Assembly (NCBI GenBank): GCA_000827495.1
Contig: KN817547.1
Coordinates: 235,262 to 299,261 of the forward strand
Origin: Hypholoma sublateritium FD-334 SS-4
Taxonomy: Eukaryota; Basidiomycota; Agaricomycetes; Agaricales; Strophariaceae
DNA length: 64,000 nucleotides
Direction: 5' to 3'
A model generated the notes under the pieces. That model had not been told where the DNA came from and ran no database searches. It was given only the letters and a program-made list of their open reading frames with translations. A program made the position numbers and the translations under genes. Positions 1 to 10,690 of the stretch are shown here, piece by piece (the stretch's first letter is position 1; every line of letters starts with the position of its first letter).

Positions 1-1678
1 CAAGGTCGCTGGGGATGCCAAGAGTTACATTGACGCTCTTCAACAGACTGTATCCGCCAAAGCCACCAGCGCGGTTGCTTCCCATCAAGTCCTCTCCGCC
101 AAATTCAGTGCCATTCCCAAGGTTCCTTGTACCGACGCCGAAATTCGTTTGCATAAATTGGCGGCCGCTTACGGGTGTGATATTCTCCATGTGGTTCCAT
201 CTGTGAACCGCGCAGAATTCATCCTTACCGCCAGGTAAGCTCCATCTTCTCGTCCATCCACAAATGTTCTAACTCTGTCATTAGTGACAGCGACGAGGAA
301 CTGATTAAAAAGGTGCTTGGGTACGCACATTTGATTAGATTGATTTCAGAACCAGTGTTTATGTTTGCATGATAAAGACCTCCGGACGATGCTCAGAAAA
401 TACTCGAAGAACTGGCTGACAGTTCCGGACGCGTCAGGGACCAATTTGATGTAAGAATATGGCCAAGTGTGTTTGTGTTTCAAAATTCACGGCTGACCAC
501 TGGCGTATTTAGACTCTTCTCCAGCAACCATATCTTGACCAGTACATATGCACGAGCCCCATAGATGGTTCCGCCTCCAATTTGTATACCGTCATGACCT
601 ACTATCGCAACGAGTACCTCAAGTTGCAACTGGACACACTTCCTGTTGTGCGCGACTTGGCAGCGTACGCTGAGGTGCAGACGACCCTTCTCCCACTCGT
701 TGTTCCGGACGCACAAGCACAAGAAACCGACATCGCTATGAGTGTCTTCCTTGCTGCCAATTTACCCGCCGTCGCAGAGTATAAGGATAAAGCAACGGCC
801 TTATCCGATCGTTCGTGAGTACTTGAGTGATGGTTAAGTTGGCATCGAGGTGTTTAAAATATATTGATGAATTTTTGGGGTCGTTTGTAGTACTCGGATC
901 AAGAACGACTGGGAAAACGTCGTCAACTTGGTGCACAAGTCGATAGCTGAATGCGATCAGAATATCACGACGTCAGTTCGCCTGTATATAAGTACCACGA
1001 TTCACGCATCTGACCAATTTTTGGAATAGGTTCAATAACAGCATTAACGACTTCACTGACAAACAGAAGAAGATGACGCTCTACGCTTGTCTTGCCGCAT
1101 TCGGCGCATTCCTTGCGTTTACTGCCGCTGTATTCTTGCCTGGAGTTGGAATGCTGGTTGCCCTCGGTATCGGAGGTGAATTCAAATTAAACTGGATCAT
1201 ACCGGGATATATTCTGATTTGATTCTTTCTACCAGCCGCTCTCGGCGGACTTGCTGTCTACGAGGCCATTTCGGCGGCAAAGGTTTACCAATATTTATCC
1301 CCAACGTCCAACATTCATGTTAATGTCATTTTCAGATCACTATCGCCATCAATGACTTGAGGGCCGCTGTTGCTAACGCTGAGAACACTAAACGCAAACT
1401 CCAGGAGTGAGCACTCCAATTTATTTTGATCAGATGTATATTAACATCTCCTTTTCAGCTTGCTTCCACTTGTTACCGGCATTGCAGCGAGCTTATCTTC
1501 CATATCCCTCATCTGGTCCAGCATAGCCACAAATCTGTCGGTTTTGGATGGCTTCTACAAGTTCTTGAATAGGAAAGAAGGTCCTCAAGTGCTTAATGCT
1601 TTGCGCCCAAAGATTATCAGCAAATGGGTAGAAGTCGAGGCCGCTGTTATAAAGTATCTCGAACAGGTGGCAAAGTAG
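1..1678 (+). CDS. Alpha-pore-forming-toxin-like helical protein, copy A (5' end outside window)
   Basis: The window opens inside a coding exon. The rest of the gene reads through about nine short exons to TAG at 1676-1678. It is a close paralogue of the gene at 10691-13315: exon boundaries fall at equivalent positions and most of the protein aligns. The visible part has long predicted amphipathic helices, a strongly hydrophobic hairpin-like stretch at about 1076-1270 (rich in A, F, L, G), and a final long helix containing the pattern I-x-L-I-W. Helix - hydrophobic hairpin - helix ending in a conserved Trp is the layout of ClyA/Hbl/Nhe-type alpha-helical pore-forming proteins. That assignment is an inference from architecture, since no diagnostic short motif exists. 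No in-frame stop or broken splice site was seen, so the copy looks functional. Its N-terminal half is not in the window. Confidence 0.6.
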
Positions 1679-2421
1679 AGCTCATAGCGACTCCCTATCC
1701 TTCCCAAGAATATTTGAGATCGCCCATTCATGTACTATCAAGACTGCCATATGTTTACAGCTTGAATTAGCTCCTCTGATTTTACTTACGCTTTCTGTCA
1801 GGTCGCAATTCCCTGCAGAACCAGCCGGAATTCATCGCAGACATGTTATTGAGAGTGGTCAGTAGCTGCTCATTTCAGGGCTTCCTTGTGATATGCGGAA
1901 CATAGTTCGTGAACAATTGACGAGGCGGCAGAGTAACAAATCCAACAGAGTTTGCATTAACACCCGAGAGCAGCGGGGTGGATCGAATCAACGAACGCCT
2001 ATATTTCTATTTCGTCGAGGCACGATGTTCTGACACGCTCAGATCGATCGGACTCTGCGAAAACTTGAGAGAATGAGCCACTGACAATGTTGACAGAGAA
2101 TAGGCAATTAGGATTCATGTGGATGCGTCGAGGATTTCAGTCTTGACTCTTTAGTAAATTCCCCTTCAATTCATTACAAAATTCTCAGAAGCAGAACTAA
2201 TATGTGTGTTGCTTACACATGGAAATCATACTACTAGCAGTAGCACCAAGTGCTACTAATTTCCAACTAATTTCCATACAAAAACGTTGGTATATACAAT
2301 TTGCGGTCAAAGTTCAGAACGTTCAGATCTCAGATTCAGTCTCAAATTTCCTCGTCCACGTTACGCCCATGAGGGACTGTCAGACGCTGCAGTACCCTTT
2401 CTTGGCTGTGTCACAGCGTAT

Positions 2422-2878
2422 TTAAAGATTGAGATTGATTGGAGTGCAGCCGAGGGCAACAACGCCGTCTGAGAAGGCATGTCAGTAATAGAAATATGAC
2501 AAGAGTATCATCGCCAGGAAGGCATACTGAAAGAGTCGTTGGTGCAACACACGGGCTGCGCAGAGCTGTTCCAAAAAAAATGTCAGGGACCTGAGATTTG
2601 CGTATATGTGAGGGAGCATACCAAGATGTGCCCGATGCGCCAACGATTGTGAGTGGGCTGCAGGTCACCCCGACAGGGACGGTGGCACCCTGTCCGACAA
2701 TTCCCAAGGTGGCAAGGATTGAGGCCACGGAGGGCGTGCTGGCGGACTGCACACTCTGGCAGCACTGAGCGGAGCCCGTGTTGCACTGATCGGTCCCACC
2801 GCCGTTGGGGGTGGGTGTGGCGGCCGCAAAGGTTGCAATGGCGAGAGTGACAAGAGCGGAGAGCTTGGAGTATTGCAT
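2422..2878 (-). CDS. Class I hydrophobin
   Basis: Small secreted surfactant protein that self-assembles into the amphipathic rodlet layer on aerial hyphae and fruit bodies. There are three exons (2878-2622, 2565-2528, 2468-2422) with GT-AG introns and closed phases, giving 113 residues. An N-terminal signal peptide (MQYSKLSALVTLAIATFAAA) is followed by the eight-cysteine pattern C-x6-CC-x32-C-x12-C-x5-CC-x12-C-x7-end, which matches class I spacing. Without splicing the frame runs into unrelated sequence and loses the last four cysteines, which supports the intron calls. It stands alone between two toxin-like genes and is transcribed in the opposite direction to copy A. A TATA box lies about 70 nt upstream. 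Confidence 0.93.
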
Positions 2879-2944
2879 ATTGGGTAAGATGGGTGCAATA
2901 TTGGATGTTTTGTTCGAGTAAAGATTTCTGGTACATCTACTGTG

Positions 2945-2952
2945 CTTTTATA
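2945..2952 (-). promoter_or_regulatory. TATA box of the hydrophobin gene
   Basis: On the minus strand this reads TATAAAAG, about 67 nt upstream of the hydrophobin ATG at 2878. A second TATAAA-like run lies a few bases further upstream. The position and sequence fit a strong, regulated fungal promoter. Confidence 0.6.
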
Positions 2953-2959
2953 CATTTAT

Positions 2960-5700
2960 AATCCTTGAAAGGCCTCTAGCTGCAGCGTAATATGGCGCGG
3001 GGTGTGACGCACTTAGAATATCGCAGTGGAGTTCTCTCGCTTCTATCATTACAATTGCTGTCGTGGTGCCTCCGAGGACACGCTCATTTGTTGGGTATTA
3101 TTCGATCAATTTAAAAATAGTCCGCGGGGGGGGAGTAAAGTAATTGGGATTAATGAAAATAAGATGCGCAAGAAAGCACACATACGTGAGAGGAAAATAT
3201 GCCGGGACATGAGACAGAAGGTGTTCGCGCCGAGGAAAATCTCCCTCGATGACGATGTTACATGACACGCGGTGGGGGCCGTCCTGGCCAAGTCCTGGCG
3301 TAAAACCCTTTCGCTGGCCATGGAAATATTTACGACTATTTATCTTACACCTGGCAAGAGTGATGACGATGATCCGAAAATTGTCTCGGTGGTGTCCTTC
3401 CGTGCATCCGCCTCCTTCTCTGAACTCCGCCCCGACATCCTCGTGCTGAAATAGAGGTTGCGTCACGCTAACCACTTGCGACCTTTCTATTCCAATGACT
3501 CTGCAACAATGATGGCCCTTGGATGGGCCTTTCATCTCGGGTGTTATGTGTGGCCGACGATGGCTACGCGATGTCGCTGTTGTAGATAGAGGTCGTTATC
3601 ACCCCTCCTTGGAGCACGCCGATCATACTATTGCGCTTGGAGAATCATTATCTATCGTTTACCCACTTCATCCATTGCCGGCGCCGCTTGTCGTCGTCTC
3701 TCGGTCATGCGTGCGCGTCATTTTCTGCAGCTAGTTACAAGCGCTAGCTCATTTGTGATTTCTCCATGAGATGATGACGGCGTATCGTGCATCATAATCA
3801 AGGAATGTTCGCGGGGAAGCGTGTCGTCTTTGCATACTGAACGTTCGCGCGACGGACGCCTTCCTTGACCGTGCGGCGGCCCGGGTAAGCTTATAGCATT
3901 CCCACGATTGATTTTCATCATTCGGCAGGCGGCTCCGATGAAGTTTCGACGTGCAACGGCCCTCTAGCATGCCACCACTACCCAGATGCCCCTCTCCTCA
4001 GTAACCTGTCAGTAACTAGACCCTGACTTACCACCTTAATCGGCGCTTTACGCAACGAAAAAGTGTTCATTACGAACGTGAACACCCACCCTAGAAAGAA
4101 CACCCGTTACGCACATCCTGCGATCATATGTTTGGAAGAACCTTGAACTCCCCGCGCCGCCCATAGCCTTGGCTGCGTCTAAATTGCGCAAGTACACATA
4201 CGGCCCACTACGATAACCAGCGCACTCACCCGTGACGTGGCAGGTTACCCCCTCCCGGACCCCCACCCTAGCACAGCGCTATTAGTGCAGCACCGCCTGC
4301 GTGTCATCGCTCACGTCTTCCCGCAATATGTAGCTCATTCACCGTTTTCAGGTCATACATCATCTTGTGAGAATAAGTATCGCGAAGCGGTTGGTCGTTC
4401 GGGGCGCACCGGCGCTGCTGGGACACATGATTGTTACCCACCTTAAAGGTATGTAAGCGTTGTCGGTGCGGAATGTACTCTGCTCTACTCACCTCGTATG
4501 CCTACCAGAATAGCCGGCGATACCGCATTGACGCTCCGGTAGCCACTGTGGTTCCCGTCGTAGAAGGGCGCGCCTCGCGCCGTCGTCTCCTTTGCTGAGC
4601 TGTTGGCGCATGCACAGCCACTCCAAACTGAGCTGCTGGCGCTAGAGCGCCCCATCCATGATGTACATACCAGCGGCGCTCTTGTCATGGAGGGCGACAC
4701 GGCATTCCTGGCGACTGACCGAGCTCTGGATCTCGTTCGCCACCCCAAGCCCTGCCGTACTTGTTTTTCTTTTGCTGTCGATCGAGTCCGGCTTCCACCG
4801 AATCCTTATCCACGCCGCACTCTGGCCTCCCTCTAGCCGCGTCTAGCGTGCTACCACCGCCCGAGTCCCTCTCCGTAATATTGAAGGCGAACATAATCTA
4901 TATCGTCAATAATGCGCAGATAAGAATCCGCCTCAATCTGATGGCCAGCGTACTCACCCGTGACGCGACACCCAGTGCCACCAAAGTGCAGCACGATTGG
5001 CACTCATATTTTCAACCCTAGAAAGCACCGCCCAGGTACTATCGGCGCACTCCCCCCGGCTGCGCAACGGCCTTTCCGCGACGTGCAGCGCACTCACCCC
5101 GTTTCGGTCGCCCGTTGTTTCGTTAGGATACCGCATAAGAGGCGAGTTCGAGCTGTTGCCCCCCCAGGACGCATCTGCGCTGGTACCTGTCGCGCAGGTA
5201 TGCGGGTGTCTCAGGATGGAATGTATTCCACTCGCCTCGCATACAAGCCGGTGTTCTCCTTACCGTGCAAGTATGCGCCCGTATCGTCGCTAGCCTTGCT
5301 GCCGAACGAGCCCTCTGTACGTATCTACGCACTGGTATGTCAGCGCCGTGCGTCAAGTTTGAATATGAATAGTTATGTCAGCTAGACTCGACGAGTGTCG
5401 GACGGCATGCTTACGTTGAATCCAAATACTCAAACTCAGCCGCGCCGCACGAGGCCACCTCGTCGTAGATGCTCGATTTCTGCCCCACACACAGACAAGT
5501 AAAGTGCGCGGATACCGGAACATGACCGTGTCCTCTTCGCGTCATCTGTGCCAGCGACCTCGATGCAATGTGTCGTCTTTGAGCTTAAACTGGATAGGGA
5601 TTAAAAGGCGCAGATACAAAGCGACACTGGCATCATTCACATATTCATATTTACATACAGGTCGCGACAGATGGTGGTACATGGAAACAGATTCAGAGTC
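2960..5700. other. Gene-free spacer with degenerate repeated segments
   Basis: About 2.7 kb with no ORF that I can join into a protein. It contains diverged direct repeats. GGGTGAGTRCGCTG (minus strand) recurs near 4222-4236, 4946-4960 and 5086-5100. A CTCTAGCATGCCACCAC-like block at 3962 recurs in altered form at 4843. A GGAATGTAYTC...CTCRCCTCG block recurs near 4467 and 5219. It looks like the decayed remains of an intron-containing gene or mobile element on the minus strand. Confidence 0.4.
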
Positions 5701-5744
5701 CTATGAGGCTAAACAATATAGTAGGGCAGTCGGTAGTCTCGAGT

Positions 5745-8700
5745 TCACCACTGCTTCAAAACGCTGCTGAAGGCCTTCCATTGCGCCTGGACGACAGGTC
5801 GTACGGCCTCTACGATAGTAGGGCTGATCACCACAGCATGGACGATGACTTGCAAGCTGTTGGTCTTCGTAGTCAGATCCGACCAAGTCTGACTGAGAGC
5901 GCTTGTGGTATTTCCGAGATCGACTGACATCTGTTGAACCCTAGTAACGTAATACTGAGTATTGTTGAGTTTGTTGATATCGTTTCTCAAACTGCTGAGT
6001 TCACTCGTGGTTTCGGTAATTGCGTCGATAATGAGGTATATTATGGCGCCTACAGAAAGAGTCCATATTAGCGATGGTGGCAATTAAGTCAGTCCCACAT
6101 GAATTTTACCAATGCCCGGGGGGATTGGCCACCACTATGAAAATATACATCGATGATTAGTTGTGGTTCAGGCGAAGTCAAGGCGGAAAGGATACTGACA
6201 AGCACCCAGCTCCATTCGTCATACTGTGCCTGGAGGTCGCGCAACGCCGCTTCTTTCGCTGCTATCTGCTGGTTCAATTCATTGACATGGCGAGTGAGCT
6301 GCGAATGAAAATTCTTTAATGAGATAGCGGAGGACTAATCGAGGTGATCTTACCAAGTTGAGCGCCCCTTGAGAATCAACCCGGAAATTGATAAAGACGG
6401 TCTCTGCTGCCTTTGTGAGATTGCTTCCTTCATTGAGCTCCGCCCATCTCTCTGCAATCATGCCGTTCATCGCCTCTTCCGAGGTCCCTTTGGCAAATGG
6501 ATCTTCCTGGCCGTTCGCAAACTTGATATAGAAATCTATCGCTTTGGTCATGGAGGGAATTAGGCTAGACGTGATTGTGTTCGCCAGCCGAGTTGCGTCA
6601 TTGGCAGAATCGTTGTATACGCCGCTGAAGAAAAGGACTCAATAGCTGCAAGCACTGCTAAATATTTCACTTACTTAAGGAGCGAAGAAATCTGGCGGTA
6701 CGAATCTGCAGCGTCGTTTAGCTGCGCGCGGTTGGATTTTAAGTTCGGGAGAGAGGGCGGCAACAGTGCAGCGATCAAGCTATCGAGGTCACTGGCTTTC
6801 GCCATGGCTCTGAATTTCCCCGCACGGTCTTCCGCGGTTAACGGCTGGTCAATCAGTCTCTCGTATCCAGGCAAAACTGCAATTTCGTAGGGAGGTGGGG
6901 CCTCTTCTCCTGGTGCTAATTCCGCATTCTTGTCTCGTCTGGCTTTGAATAATCTCGCAAACGATAAGCGCCGTCCAGCAACGATGGATATGTACTTCAT
7001 GCATTGCTCATGGACCTCTCTCCACTCTGCTAACGCGTCTTTGATTGACTCTGGCGTAAAGTACGCAGGGTTGTTCCTATAGCACGCCTGGTGTATCAGC
7101 CAAAGATTCACTGGAAATGATTCGTTATTAAGGCGAGCATACCAGAGATTATAAGTGTCCTGAACATCGGTCAAAGAGGTCGTGATCGTTTCCCATATGG
7201 TGTGGATATTGCCCATGAGATTGATGATGTTGCGGAACAGCGGAATGACTATTCCCAATTGGTCGCGAGTAACCTCTGAGGTTTTGATGACGTTCTTCAA
7301 GTTCCCAATGACGCTGGGAAGATATGTATTTAGTGCGCCTGTTTTCTCATATCGCATAATGAAAATAGAAGACTCACACCGAGAGCTTCCCGGCCTGCAC
7401 TGCATCGTTGATCATCATCGCGAAGCTCGTTCCAGCGGACATTCCCATGCCGATGGCGAGAGCCCCTTGACCGAACGCGAGAGCAGCGATAGCGACAGCA
7501 GTAAACAAAGCTCCGAGGATGCCTTGTATGATGGCGCCTGCCGTGGCCGAATCGTATGCATCCTGCGCGGCATCCAGAGCGGCCTTGTTGGATTCGATGG
7601 ATTTGTTAATCTATCACAACGGTAGAGTGTCAGCGAACTACTGAGACACTCATGTAGTAGCTCTTCCACTGACTTCGTCAATGTTCTTAGTGAGGACCGC
7701 CATCCATTTTTCAAACTCGTTGAGCAGCGCTTCGGTATCGGCGGCAATCTGCTTGGCGTCTTTGCCAAATCTCTGGAGTTTAGATGTGTTTTAAATAAAT
7801 AGATTATCTTGGATATTAATCACAACGCTTACCATAACGGTGGGTAGATTCGTGAGCAAAAATTCTTCGAGAGTCAACCCATCACTGGTGTTGACGATGG
7901 GTAAGACGGCCTATAAAGACATAGTGAGAGAAATTCACGCAGTATAATTTCAAGGCATACGTCCTGAAGTACGCTGTATGAGTTGAGGTTCCTTACAATC
8001 TCAACCGTCCTGCTTTGAAGTGCTTCGTACTGTGTCTTGCAATTTAACATGATGGTATAGACTGAAGATTCCACTCCGTCCACATCTGTGACTTTCAGAT
8101 CGCTTTGAATCTAAATTAGTAAACGAATTAATCGTCAAAGCTATGGAGCTTACTCGACAAAAGGAAGTGTGAGTATCTTGTCGAAATTTGCGATGATCTG
8201 ACCGGTTGTCGCACTCATTTCAGGGAGCGTTTTTGTCGCCTCAGATGGAGGTCCAAATGCCGCAGTCACGTCCCCTGGAGTCACTGACGCCTTAGTGTCT
8301 GTTGCCGTTGCTCGAAGAGATTCTGTGGTCTCCGATGCCGCAGAAGCAGCCCCGCCGCCAGACAGCAAATTGATGAAGTCAGTGGCTGCACCTATAACGC
8401 CATTCCAGGCAGCGATACACTGTTCGGCGGTAGCCGGCGGAGTTCCAGGGGCGTCGACTTCCATGCGCGGCACGACGGCAGCCACCTCTTCGGCAAGGAC
8501 GGCATATGTGTCTGCGAATGCCGAGAACAGCGGAACGAGACTGGCAATGGTGCCAGAGTACGCCTCAACGGCGTCAATGAGGTGCTCTTGGACGGCCTTC
8601 GCAATCACATCCTTTGGATCTGGGGTGGTCGGAAAGAGAGGGAACAGCACCTTGTTCAGCGGGGTGTTAACGGTAGTTATGGGAAGGCCGAGGACACCAG

Positions 8701-9362
8701 CGAGCGAAGATTCGCCCATGACGCCATCTCGGAAGTTCGCAAACGAGAGGATGGGTCGAAGAGTATCAAAAAGAGACTGATTAAGCCAGGCGGGGGGATT
8801 CGACTTGTCGATATTGATCAACTCATCTAAGAATTGTTTCAAGTTCTTCAAGATGGGGTCCAGAGTTGGCAAGTAGGATTCGAAAATATCCCTATATTCC
8901 TGGAATTTAAATCAGTACGAGTGCCGTTCCAAATCATCATAAATGTCAGACCTTATTCAAGCCGCTAAGATCGGAGACGTCCAAATGCTGCCACTGCAAC
9001 GCCTCCGGGAGGAGAATGGATACCAGAGTATCCCTGTCGGGAATGGCAGGAATAAGAGAGACAATTAAGTTGGCGTAGGCTATCAAGCTGCGAAGAGATG
9101 GGAACGAGCGAAAAGCGACTTCAAATTGGATATCCTTCGCGCGTACGATGTCGGCTAGAGAATAAAAAATGTAATTAATAAACGCAGTCGTTAGCATTAT
9201 TTGGCGAAACGTACGAGCACTTGTAGAGACACCAGGCAAGACAGTGTACAAGTATGCGTTGTTGAGTCGATCTGAATTGTCCTGGTAAACCTTTGTCAAC
9301 GTTTTCAGCGTCGACTCCAGTTTGCCCGGTAGCAGAGAGGTATAATCAAAGTCTGTCGCCAT
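5745..9362 (-). CDS. Alpha-pore-forming-toxin-like helical protein B (distant relative of A and C)
   Basis: A large multi-exon gene on the minus strand. I start it at the ATG at 9362-9360 (MATDFDY...) and end it at TGA 5747-5745, giving an estimated 950 residues. The predicted product is almost entirely helical. A central hydrophobic stretch rich in A, G, I and L lies at about 7420-7600. It is followed by a long helix (7170-7400) containing the I-H-T-I-W pattern. A second hydrophobic segment (5995-6075, PPSLIWTLSVGAIIYLII) is preceded by a coiled coil (6200-6300) and followed by another long helix with an S-x-T-W motif. This repeats the helix-hairpin-helix module and mirrors the architecture of genes A and C, although sequence identity is low. 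ClyA/Hbl-like pore formation is inferred. Exon borders are only partly resolved and I saw no obvious frame break. Confidence 0.5.
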
Positions 9363-9364
9363 TG

Positions 9365-10690
9365 TCAGTTTGAAGCTTGAATTCGTTGGTTTGGAGCTTG
9401 AGTTGGACCTTTTCAACGTTATGGATACAGCTTTTATACAAGTCATTTGGAACATAAATAGTGGATGATAACTTATTCTCTTTTCGCAATCCGGCTTCTA
9501 CGTGACCGGAGACAAATTTAAAACATATCACAATGACAAAAATAACGTCGGAAGCGACAAGTTTCCAAGGAATGGAAGAGAATTTATGTCCTTCAGAGTC
9601 GGACTTCGTATGTGGCGTGGCACGTAGTTACCGTACTCCAATACTTTGAACGCCGCTCTAAGTCGTCTATACGTACATGCTATTTTAGCGCTCAGTTTGT
9701 AAATATGCTATTATTGGCGGTGAGATCACTTTTCCGTTTCAGGCAGGCCATGATGGTCATGAGCCTCTTTCATTTTGAGGTGCCTGACGATATGTCGTAG
9801 AAGAAGTTGTTTAGGTCGGGCACTGTGTATCCGCCCATTCCAAAAAAAGGTGGCCAGACTACCAGAAGCGGAACAATAATTTCTCCGTCGACATTCACTT
9901 TTAGAAAACGGGGCTTGGGCGTGGTTAGGAGACAGGCAGAGTATACTGAGAAGCTGAGAACCCGACACCGTTGGAGTTGCCTAGTTCCTGTTATTCTTGC
10001 TATCCGCGCCACAGTCTCACCCCTGTGTCTAGAATCAAAGTCCATACAATATTATCAAGTCCTGCCAGAGAATCTGTCCTCGGCATTTTAATGTTCGCCA
10101 GGTTTTTCTGCAAGTATTCCTGCCCTGCTATACCGTAAGTTTACCGGCGTGTCGTGTATCTGGCCCATTGGGTGCAATTTTTATTTGCAAATTGTCTGCC
10201 TGCATTTAATATAAACCCTATTGAATTTATTTCTTTTCGAAGCTTTACATATTTTTACTACCAGTTCTGAGTTGACTCTATTGCTTCGGTACCAGAGGAG
10301 ATGCCGGTAAAAATGGAATACTCCGTCATGTGGTGTCAAATCTGGCAGCTCGAATGGAATTTGGAGGCCACAATTGATAACATCCTAAATACAGAGAATA
10401 GGTTGTTGGGCATGTTGCTGACTCTAGCATACATTATTCGCTCGTCAAGAACTCGGGATATTTACTGTATTGTCAAGTCAAATGACGCGGAGCGGCGGAG
10501 CACCGCTGTCTGAATGAAAGATAGAGACCGAACCAAGAAGATGACATTATGTACAACAGAAAAAAGACATTGACGTATTTTGAAGGATGCGCTTGAACGG
10601 GTTTAAATACGAACATTTCAAAGCTTCAACGTCAGGTCCAGAATCGAAATTTCACTACCTACAATCCAAGCTAAACAACTTCATAACATC
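9365..10690. other. Intergenic region between divergent toxin-like genes B and C
   Basis: About 1.3 kb between the starts of two divergently transcribed genes. No coding sequence is supported. TTTAAATA lies at about 10602-10609, roughly 80 nt upstream of the C start, and is a plausible TATA element. The stretch could hold promoters for both genes. Confidence 0.5.
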
